A stretch of 11,766 bases of DNA from Thermoleophilia bacterium. Lineage in GTDB: Bacteria; Actinomycetota; Thermoleophilia; Miltoncostaeales; Miltoncostaeaceae. The DNA lies in NCBI GenBank assembly GCA_029861485.1, contig JAOTZF010000026.1, positions 1-11,766 on the forward strand, given 5' to 3'. The stretch's first letter is position 1. Each line of letters starts with the position of its first letter. The notes below the pieces were generated by a model. It was not told the origin of the DNA. It did no database searches and saw nothing but the letters and a program-made list of their open reading frames with translations. The translations under genes were made by a program, and so were the position numbers. Shown here in pieces: positions 6,431-11,766 of this stretch.

Positions 6431-6436
6431 TAGCGT
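6431..6436 (+). promoter_or_regulatory. Probable -10 element upstream of the secreted Fn3-like protein
   Basis: TAGCGT in CTGGTAGCGT resembles the boxes at 1636 and 2018. Transcription would begin near 6443, leaving a leader of about 46 bases before the likely CTG start at 6489. The stretch 6440-6490 is clearly richer in A/T than its surroundings, as expected for a promoter and leader. No convincing -35 is seen. The whole non-coding stretch 6342-6488 holds nothing else that I can identify. Confidence 0.4.
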
Positions 6437-6479
6437 GGCTCGTTAATTGCTGAAATCACCCGTTTATGCCCCGCAAATC

Positions 6480-6483
6480 AGGA
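6480..6483 (+). promoter_or_regulatory. Possible ribosome-binding site for a CTG start
   Basis: AGGA lies 5 bases before the CTG at 6489, the first codon of the open frame after a TAG at 6486-6488. It is the best ribosome-binding candidate for this gene and favours CTG initiation over a start further downstream. Confidence 0.35.
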
Positions 6484-6488
6484 CATAG

Positions 6489-7316
6489 CTGACTCTGCCG
6501 ACTCCACTCCGCCACCCCGCGCTCGTCGTCGCCATCGGCGTCCTTGCGGTTACGCTCGGAGCGTCGAACGCCTATGGCGCGTCGATCACCCTGAATGGTC
6601 CGGCCCACGGCACGGTCGTTCCGACGACGAGTACGTCGACCAGCGTGACCCTGTCGTGGAGTACGGACGCAACCGGGTGCACCACCGATCTACTCACCGC
6701 ATTACCCCAGATCTCCGGGCCCATCCCGGTCGTCGGGCAGGCCGTGACCGGCGCGCCGCCGAACGGTGCGAACGTTCTCACGTTCATCAACAGCAAGCCG
6801 AACCGGACGTACTCCTGGTACGTCACCATGAACTGCCCCGGGCTGGGCGAGGTGCGCTCCGAGACGCGCACGTTCACCATCGAGGGTGCCAACCCGTGGC
6901 CTCGGCTGGGCGGTAAGCATCAGGTCGTCTGGGGCTCGACGCCGCAGACCTGGCGCTTCATACCGCGCTGCAAGCGCGGCGCCTGTAGGACGCGGGTCAA
7001 GATCCCGGGCGTTCCCTGGTTCACCCTGCGCTACAACCGCAAGAAGCGACTCTACTCAGCCCGCATCACCGGCAGCAAGGGCGCTCGGGCCGCGATCTGC
7101 ACCGACCAGAAGACGAACAAGCAGTTTCGCAACGCCTACAAGGGATGGTTCAAGCTGACACTGCGAGTGAAGTTCACTCGCGTGGAGGGCGTCCACACCC
7201 TTGCCGAGCAGTTGGTCGGACGCCTGAACGGCCGTTACACGCCCACGAGGCGCGGCAAGCGCCTTCGGTGCCCGGCCTTTCGGGCCAACGACCCGGTGCG
7301 CGCCACTCTGAAGTAA
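6489..7316 (+). CDS. Secreted protein with Fn3-like and basic Cys-containing domains; atypical start
   Basis: About 275 residues if read from CTG 6489. Translation shows a clear signal peptide: Arg8, a hydrophobic core ALVVAIGVLAVTLGA and cleavage near SNA|YGA (28). Residues 32-132 form an Fn3-like beta-sandwich (SVTLSWSTDATGC, NRTYSWYVTMNC, SETRTFTI). Residues 150-275 form a Lys/Arg-rich domain with TWRFIPRCKRGAC, a Cys at 204, LVGRLNGRYTP and LRCPAF; this kind of domain recurs in secreted Thermoleophilia proteins. Six cysteines (64, 116, 161, 166, 204, 261) suggest disulfides. There is no anchor or sorting signal. No ATG, GTG or TTG exists in frame before the GTG at 6645, which would delete the signal peptide and half of the Fn3-like domain. 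So either CTG 6489 is used or a frameshift hides an upstream ATG (6466). Function unknown; binding to the cell surface is possible. Confidence 0.7.
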   Translation: MTLPTPLRHPALVVAIGVLAVTLGASNAYGASITLNGPAHGTVVPTTSTSTSVTLSWSTDATGCTTDLLTALPQISGPIPVVGQAVTGAPPNGANVLTFINSKPNRTYSWYVTMNCPGLGEVRSETRTFTIEGANPWPRLGGKHQVVWGSTPQTWRFIPRCKRGACRTRVKIPGVPWFTLRYNRKKRLYSARITGSKGARAAICTDQKTNKQFRNAYKGWFKLTLRVKFTRVEGVHTLAEQLVGRLNGRYTPTRRGKRLRCPAFRANDPVRATLK

Positions 7317-7322
7317 TGCGCA

Positions 7323-7342
7323 GCCCGCCGGCACTGGCGGGC
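7323..7342. terminator. Hairpin between convergent genes, probable bidirectional terminator
   Basis: GCCCGCC (7323-7329) and GGCGGGC (7336-7342) form a perfect 7-bp stem with a 6-base loop. It sits in the 40-base gap between two convergent stop codons, where a shared terminator is expected. There is no T-run on either side, as is common in high-GC actinobacteria. Confidence 0.6.
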
Positions 7343-7356
7343 CGCGCGGTCGACTG

Positions 7357-8958
7357 CTAGGTCTTCGCTGCTGTCAGCGTGGTGCTGAGGGTCTCGGTCG
7401 TCCCCGGCACCTTGCGCGCGGTGATCGTCAGCCGCCACGTGCCCTTACGCGGCTTCTTCACCGTGTAGAAGGCGAAGGCCCGGCCGCGCCGGTACGCGAC
7501 GCTCTTCATGCGCTTGGCCTTGGCCGGAGTGATGGTCCGTCCCCTCGGGTCGATCAGGTTCACGGTGAACGTGCCCGTGCCCCATCCGGCGAAGAAGGTC
7601 GCCTCCTTGAGGCCCTTGGGCAGCCTGCGCGTGAGCACCCGCGTCTGGCCCTTCTTCACCCGCCACGTCTTCTTGCCAAACGTGCGGTCGCCCGCGTTCG
7701 TGCCACGACAGCGAAAGTAGACGTCGGTGAGCTTGGCATTACTCGGCGCCTTGACGTAGATGCCGCCCGTCTCACGGGCGATGCGCTTCAGACGCGCCAC
7801 GTCGCCCTTCTGGAAGGCACGTCCGAGCTGCACGACGCACACGGGCCAGGCCCGGCCGGTGCCGTTGTACGCGAACTTCAGGTGGCTGTTGTCGTAGGTG
7901 CCGTTGTGGCCACCGTCGGTGAGGAAGATCGCCGCCTTGGGCCGCTTCTGGCTGACGCCCTTCGCGGTGAGCGTCTCATAGGCGTAGTCGAACGCGACGT
8001 CGTAGTCGGTGCCGCCCCGATTGATCGTCCGAGAGCGGGCGACCCGCGCCAGCCTGTTCACCTTTCCCTGAGTGATCCTCTGGAACTTGAAGATGCTGCG
8101 CCGCTTGTTGTCGAAACCGACGGCCCCGACGTAGTCGCCCGTGCTCGACAGCCGGAGCACGAGGTCCATTGCATCCGCGCGGCGCTTCTCCCGATCGCTC
8201 GCGGCCATGCTGCCGGAGATGTCGACGATGTTGATGAGGTCGAAACGACCTGGGAACGCCGGCGAGCGCTTGACGCGCTTGCTCTCGATGGTCCCGAGCG
8301 GGTGGCTCACGACCGACCCGTCAACGGTGTAGGTGACCTGAAAGGGCCCGCTGTAGCCGCCCGCCGGGAGGAACACCCGGTAGACATTGGTCTGGTTCGG
8401 TGCGAGCCCGCCGACGGCGGTGCCGTCGGGGAGGGTGAAGCTGACCGATTCGGCCCGGAAGGGGACGTTCGGTTGTAGATACGCGAACGTGCCGGGCGCA
8501 CCGACGATCTTCTGCTTCTGCGTATCGACGAGCGCCGTCGGGCGCGGCAACGTGCTGGAGAAGAAGGTTGCGCAGAATCCGTAGAGGTCGAGCCGCAGGT
8601 CTTGGACCGCTCCGTCGTTGACCGGGCCGGCCACCGTCGTCCGCAGGCGGTTGGGGTCCCGGAAGTCTCGGCAAACGTCGGTTTCCTCTGCGGCCAGCGT
8701 GTACGGCCCGGGGCCGTTGTCGACGGTGGTGGCGCCGAACTCGTACTTGCCGAGGGCGTCGGTGAAGTCGGTGCCGATCGTCGCGCCGGTCGCATCCTTC
8801 AGCTCGACCTTCGCGCTGGAGATCGGCCCGCCGTTCGCGGTCGTCACCGTACCCGAGATATCCGCGTATGCGGTAGCGGAGAAGCCAAGCGTGAGCGCGG
8901 CCGCCAGTGGCAATGCGCGCCGAAGAGCGCTTGAGCGCTGGTAGCGACCTTTGTGCAT
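7357..8958 (-). CDS. Secreted von Willebrand factor A domain protein
   Basis: This is a 533-residue exported protein. The signal peptide (1-32) has Lys/Arg near its start, a core LPLAAALTLGF and cleavage at AYA|D. Residues 33-92 look like a carboxypeptidase-regulatory/Cna-B-type beta-sandwich (ISGTVTTANGGPISSAKVEL, then DALGKYEFG). A region rich in beta-strands (about 100-235) leads to a VWA domain at about 239-415. Its metal site (MIDAS) is complete: DISGS (246-250), Thr317 in GGTD and Asp348 in LTDGG. MIDAS domains bind Mg2+ and protein ligands. The C-terminal part (425-520) looks like another beta-sandwich (TWRVKKGQTRVLTRRL, WGTGTFTVNLIDPRGR). There is no LPXTG or membrane anchor, so it may be released or held by interactions. 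A strong Shine-Dalgarno precedes the ATG. Adhesion or surface assembly is inferred from the domains. Confidence 0.88.
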   Translation of the reverse strand: MHKGRYQRSSALRRALPLAAALTLGFSATAYADISGTVTTANGGPISSAKVELKDATGATIGTDFTDALGKYEFGATTVDNGPGPYTLAAEETDVCRDFRDPNRLRTTVAGPVNDGAVQDLRLDLYGFCATFFSSTLPRPTALVDTQKQKIVGAPGTFAYLQPNVPFRAESVSFTLPDGTAVGGLAPNQTNVYRVFLPAGGYSGPFQVTYTVDGSVVSHPLGTIESKRVKRSPAFPGRFDLINIVDISGSMAASDREKRRADAMDLVLRLSSTGDYVGAVGFDNKRRSIFKFQRITQGKVNRLARVARSRTINRGGTDYDVAFDYAYETLTAKGVSQKRPKAAIFLTDGGHNGTYDNSHLKFAYNGTGRAWPVCVVQLGRAFQKGDVARLKRIARETGGIYVKAPSNAKLTDVYFRCRGTNAGDRTFGKKTWRVKKGQTRVLTRRLPKGLKEATFFAGWGTGTFTVNLIDPRGRTITPAKAKRMKSVAYRRGRAFAFYTVKKPRKGTWRLTITARKVPGTTETLSTTLTAAKT

Positions 8959-8962
8959 GGTG

Positions 8963-8971
8963 TTCCTCCCC
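8963..8971 (-). promoter_or_regulatory. Strong ribosome-binding site of the VWA gene
   Basis: On the minus strand GGGGAGGAA, with its GGAGG core ending 6 bases before the ATG at 8958. It is the best Shine-Dalgarno in the window and confirms the start. Confidence 0.8.
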
Positions 8972-9004
8972 AGATCTTCGACGCGGCGGCGCCGCTGTGC
9001 CGTC

Positions 9005-9027
9005 GGTGATCACGACGAATGATCACC
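9005..9027. promoter_or_regulatory. Perfect inverted repeat in the leader of the VWA gene, possible operator
   Basis: GGTGATCA (9005-9012) and TGATCACC (9020-9027) are perfect 8-bp inverted arms with a 7-base spacer. The repeat lies 46 bases ahead of the VWA start codon and just downstream of the promoter proposed at 9040-9069, a typical place for a repressor site. As RNA it would form an 8-bp hairpin in the 5' leader. Each arm contains the self-complementary core TGATCA. Confidence 0.45.
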
Positions 9028-9039
9028 TGAACTGGCCAC

Positions 9040-9069
9040 TTCATAATCCGGAAGGTCTTCCGGGATCAA
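9040..9069 (-). promoter_or_regulatory. Candidate promoter of the VWA gene with palindrome in the spacer
   Basis: On the minus strand TTGATC (9064-9069) is followed, 18 bases later, by TATGAA (9040-9045), resembling -35 and -10 elements. The spacer is almost entirely the 16-base palindrome CCGGAAG-AC-CTTCCGG (9048-9063). A palindrome between -35 and -10 is the layout of spacer-bound regulators such as the MerR family. The palindrome also lies 27 bases beyond the stop of the YhaM-like gene upstream, so it could instead be that gene's terminator; only a weak T-run follows. Confidence 0.45.
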
Positions 9070-9090
9070 GCCCCGCGAGTACAGGTTCGG

Positions 9091-9963
9091 CTAGTCAGTG
9101 GGGCCGGAGCCCTCGAGGCGCCCTTTCACGCCCGCCTCGAGCGCGTTCGCGCGGAGCAGGGCAAGCGCCTCGGGGCTCGCGGAGCTCGGGGATTGGCCCG
9201 GAGGTGCGCCGTGATGCCAGGCCACCGCGTGTCTCACGGCGAGGGCGCGAGAACGGTCGAGACCGCACCCGGCGGCGCGGTCGCCGATCATCGCGTCGCC
9301 GAGCGTGAGATGGCCAAGGGCTCTTCCCTCATCGGTGAGCTCAAAGGTCGCCCCGACCCGAAATGCCCGGGCGTGGCCGATGTCGTGCACCAACGCCGCC
9401 GCCAGCAGCAGGTCTACGTCCAGACGCGGGTGCCACTGACACAACGTCTGGCAGAGGGCTGCGACGCCCACGGTGTGCTCGATGAGCCCGCCGCGGTAGG
9501 AGTGATGGCCGCCGCGGGTGCACGGCACCTGCTTCCACGCCTCGACGAGCACCTCGTCGGAGGTGAAGCTCTCCATGAGAGCGCGCAGCCCGGGGTCCGC
9601 GATCTCATCCGCCAGATGGAGGACGAACCCGAACAGCTCGTCCGGGTCGCGGTGGCTACGGGGCAGGAGGTCCACGGGCGCCTCGTCGATGTCCGTGGTG
9701 GCGCTGATGTGGTCGATCAGCAGCTCGGCCTTGCCGCCACGTTCGCTGACCCGTCCGGTGACCCGCACGGTATCTCCGACCGAGAACCGCTCCGCGAAGA
9801 AGTCCGGCTGGTCGAGCACGACCCCACGAATCGCCCCGGTCGCATCTCCGAGCGTGACATCGAGAAACGGCCTCCCCTTGCGTGACAGCCGGCGGTCGGC
9901 GCGACGCACGCCGTAGATGCCCTCGATCGCGGTGCCGGGCGTGAATGAGTCGATGGTGGCCAT
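9091..9963 (-). CDS. YhaM-like 3'-5' exoribonuclease (OB-fold plus HD domain)
   Basis: This is a 290-residue protein (B. subtilis YhaM: about 314). Residues 9-90 form an OB-fold (LSRKGRPFLDVTLGDATGAI, then VGDTVRVTGRV), the nucleic-acid-binding part. The HD domain covers about 145-280: GGHHSYRGGLIEHTVGV (151-167), LVHDIGHA (191-198), ALGHLTLGD (215-223) and AWHHGAPPG (248-256). Family members degrade single-stranded RNA/DNA 3' to 5' using metal ions held by HD residues. His163, His193-Asp194, His218 and His250/251 are present, but the final family Asp (in EAxxLHxADxLDA) is Asn273. I chose the ATG at 9963: its first base overlaps the upstream gene's stop as TGATG, and translation then begins at the OB-fold. 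An ATG at 10002 would add 13 residues encoded inside the upstream gene. It is co-transcribed with the helicase-nuclease. Confidence 0.83.
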   Translation of the reverse strand: MATIDSFTPGTAIEGIYGVRRADRRLSRKGRPFLDVTLGDATGAIRGVVLDQPDFFAERFSVGDTVRVTGRVSERGGKAELLIDHISATTDIDEAPVDLLPRSHRDPDELFGFVLHLADEIADPGLRALMESFTSDEVLVEAWKQVPCTRGGHHSYRGGLIEHTVGVAALCQTLCQWHPRLDVDLLLAAALVHDIGHARAFRVGATFELTDEGRALGHLTLGDAMIGDRAAGCGLDRSRALAVRHAVAWHHGAPPGQSPSSASPEALALLRANALEAGVKGRLEGSGPTD

Positions 9964-11766
9964 CAGCGCTCGACCGCCGGGCAGATCAACCGGAAGTCGC
10001 AACTCTGACAGTGCCAGCCCGGCTTCGCCTCGAACTTCTGGGCGGCGATGCCGTCGGCCGCTGCCTGGGCGATCTGCAGCTGGTCGTCGACCTCCGGGCC
10101 GTCGACGATCACCCCGAGGATCGGCTCGCGATCCAGTACGTAGTGAAACGTGGCCTGCACCTCGCCGCCGCGCTGGCGCCCGATGGCAACCGCGTACAGG
10201 ATCAGCGGCAGAGTGTCGTCGGGATGCAGCCGGCGGCTGGGGCGGCTCGCCGTCTTGTAGTCGACGACCTTCACGGCCCGGTCGCCGACGGCGTCGACGC
10301 GATCCACCCTCATCCGCAGCCGGTGCTGGCCGAGGGGCATCGTCAGCTCGAGCTCGGTGTCGAGGACGTCCGCGGACGCGCCATAGGCATCGTGGTAGCG
10401 GGGAATGACATGGCGAGCACGATCCATCGCGTGCTGCCCGGCCGCGGTCTCCGCGACGCCGGCCTCCTGCAGATGGGTCTCGATTCGCTCGACGAGACGC
10501 TCTCCATCGCCCCCGCCGCCGTCCCCGTAGTGCTCCTCGAGCGCATCGTGGACGGCGGTGCCGACCCTACGCTGCGCGTCGTCCGGCGACGGCACCCGGT
10601 CCACCCTGCCGAAGCGGTACCGCAGCGGACAGCCGATGTAGTCGGTGAGAGCCGTCGGAGTGAGCGCGATCGACTGGGGTGGGGGCGGCGAGATTGGCGG
10701 TGGCGTGGGCCCGGGGGCCTCGTCGCCTGCCCCGATGCGGACCTCGACGAGATGCTCTGCCGCCGACAGCGCAGCCTCACGCGCGCGCTCGTGCGCACCC
10801 CCACGGGCCGTTACCGCCACCTGACACGCGCGCTCGAACGCCTGCTTGGCCCGCTCGACCGCCTCCAGCGGAGGCGCCGGGATGCTGCCCACCGCCTCCT
10901 CCCGAGCGTCCAACGCGGTGCGGGCCTCGCGGAAGAAGGGCGACGGCCGCTCCGACCATCCGCGATCGTTCTCGGCCGGTCTCACCAGGTAGAGGTGCTT
11001 CCTCGCACGAGTCATGGCCACGTAGGCGAGACGACGCATCTCGGCCTCGTGGGCGGCATCGCCCGAGGGCACGACCTCCTGGAGAAGCTGGTCCGGGATC
11101 TCCAAGCGGTTGCGCTCGAAGCCCGGCAGATTCCTCTGGGTGAGGCCGACGAAGAAGACGGCGTGAAACTCGAGTCCCTTGGCCGAGTGGATGGTGGTGA
11201 CCTGGACGCCCTCGCGAGGCCCGGAGGTACCGCTCCAGCGCACGCCCTGTTGCGCGAGCCCGTCCAGAAGCTCGACGAGCCCCGCGAAGTCGAGCTCGGG
11301 ATCCCGTTCCAGCAGCTCGAGCGCCAACCGCTCGAGCTGGGCAAGCCCTTGGAGGCGAGCGGACCCCTCGGCGCCGCCGAGAGCGGCGGCTCTCGGTCGT
11401 AGGCCGGTCCTGTCGAGCACGGCCCTGACGCTCGCGCGAGGGCTCTCGTTCGCCGCTGTCGCAAGAAGCCCCTCGATGAGCTCCGCGGCATCCTCGCGAC
11501 CCTTCTCCCGGGCGAGCCCGACGAGCGCGCCGGTCAACGGACCGGCGGCTGAGGAGACGAGGTCGACGACCTCGGCGTAAGGCAGGGCCAGGGCCGGATC
11601 CGTGGCTACCCGAAGGTGGGCCTGGGCGTCCGACGCATCGGCCAGGAGGCGCAACCAGCCGAGAGCCTCACGCGCCTCCCGACGCTCGAAGAGTCCGGTG
11701 CCGCCGCGCACCTGGTAGGGGATGCCTGCCGCGTCGAGCGCCTCGGTCAGCGCTGCGGACTCCGTG
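9963..11766 (-). CDS. UvrD-type helicase fused to PD-(D/E)XK nuclease with Cys cluster, 5' partial
   Basis: This is the C-terminal ~600 residues of a gene whose start is beyond the right edge: the frame continues upstream of the GTG at 11711 as ALDAAGIPYQ, typical UvrD/PcrA sequence. Numbering is from that GTG. The superfamily 1 helicase part shows GGTGLFERREAREALGWLRLL (3-23), motif V VTTIHSAKGLEFHAVFFVGL (171-190) and motif VI RRLAYVAMTRARKHLYLV (226-243). After a long helix and a Pro-rich linker (335-345) comes a RecB-type nuclease (350-582): CPLRYRFGRVDRV, GTAVHDALEEHY (384-395), RVDRVDAVGD and the catalytic DYKT (484-487). Cys361, Cys568, Cys571 and Cys577 (C...CX2CX5C) match the 4Fe-4S cluster of AddB-type nucleases. 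The architecture resembles actinobacterial AdnA/AdnB or AddB-like end-processing motor-nucleases used in double-strand-break repair. The Walker A/B part is not in the window. Confidence 0.88.
   Translation of the reverse strand, partial: TESAALTEALDAAGIPYQVRGGTGLFERREAREALGWLRLLADASDAQAHLRVATDPALALPYAEVVDLVSSAAGPLTGALVGLAREKGREDAAELIEGLLATAANESPRASVRAVLDRTGLRPRAAALGGAEGSARLQGLAQLERLALELLERDPELDFAGLVELLDGLAQQGVRWSGTSGPREGVQVTTIHSAKGLEFHAVFFVGLTQRNLPGFERNRLEIPDQLLQEVVPSGDAAHEAEMRRLAYVAMTRARKHLYLVRPAENDRGWSERPSPFFREARTALDAREEAVGSIPAPPLEAVERAKQAFERACQVAVTARGGAHERAREAALSAAEHLVEVRIGAGDEAPGPTPPPISPPPPQSIALTPTALTDYIGCPLRYRFGRVDRVPSPDDAQRRVGTAVHDALEEHYGDGGGGDGERLVERIETHLQEAGVAETAAGQHAMDRARHVIPRYHDAYGASADVLDTELELTMPLGQHRLRMRVDRVDAVGDRAVKVVDYKTASRPSRRLHPDDTLPLILYAVAIGRQRGGEVQATFHYVLDREPILGVIVDGPEVDDQLQIAQAAADGIAAQKFEAKPGWHCQSCDFRLICPAVER

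Noticed and set aside
9945..11402. 485-codon + strand open frame opposite the helicase-nuclease
   Set aside because: The minus-strand frame shows helicase motifs V and VI and nuclease motifs; the + frame shows none.
1..11766. CRISPR array, tRNA/rRNA genes, IS elements, att sites or a defence island
   Set aside because: No regularly spaced repeats, cloverleaf-like sequences, transposase or integrase motifs, or terminal inverted repeats with target duplications were seen. The helicase-nuclease and YhaM-like pair looks like housekeeping DNA repair/RNA decay rather than a defence system.

Overview
The window looks like a chromosomal segment of a high-GC actinobacterium, most likely from the Thermoleophilia (Solirubrobacterales/Gaiellales-like). 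This is an inference from uniformly high GC, frequent GTG starts, leaderless-type promoters, and secreted proteins with the basic, Trp/Cys-marked domains that are common in that class. No tRNA, rRNA, CRISPR array, insertion sequence or phage gene is visible. There is no intergenic gap longer than about 150 bases, so coding density is high.

Left part (2-1969, + strand): a two-domain ThyX-like protein whose start lies off the left edge, then a short NfeD-type membrane protein with its own apparent leaderless promoter.

Central part (2030-6341, + strand): seven tightly packed genes that look like one operon: a DUF1385/YqhQ-type membrane protein, an SRPBCC protein, two tandem YcnI (DUF1775) proteins, a nicotinate-phosphoribosyltransferase-like enzyme, a methylmalonyl-CoA-epimerase-type VOC protein, and a 70-residue protein of unknown function. 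Three junctions are 4-base overlaps (GTGA or ATGA) and the others are gaps of 3-11 bases. The first YcnI copy keeps the mature N-terminal His expected for copper binding. The second copy has lost it and other candidate ligands, so the pair may be one copper binder and one non-binding partner.

Right-centre (6489-8958): two convergent secreted-protein genes separated by a hairpin. One encodes an Fn3-like plus basic Cys-containing protein with no ATG, GTG or TTG start available. The other encodes a von Willebrand factor A protein with an intact MIDAS, preceded by a promoter region containing two perfect inverted repeats.

Right part (9091-11766, - strand): a UvrD-type helicase fused to a Cys-cluster PD-(D/E)XK nuclease (5' end off the right edge), overlapping by one base with a YhaM-like OB-fold/HD exoribonuclease whose last HD-domain Asp is Asn. 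I found no clear new defence system or mobile element. The most notable points are the ligand-less YcnI paralogue, the ThyX-like protein with its signature split over two domains, the two-palindrome control region of the VWA gene, and the CTG/frameshift question at 6489.
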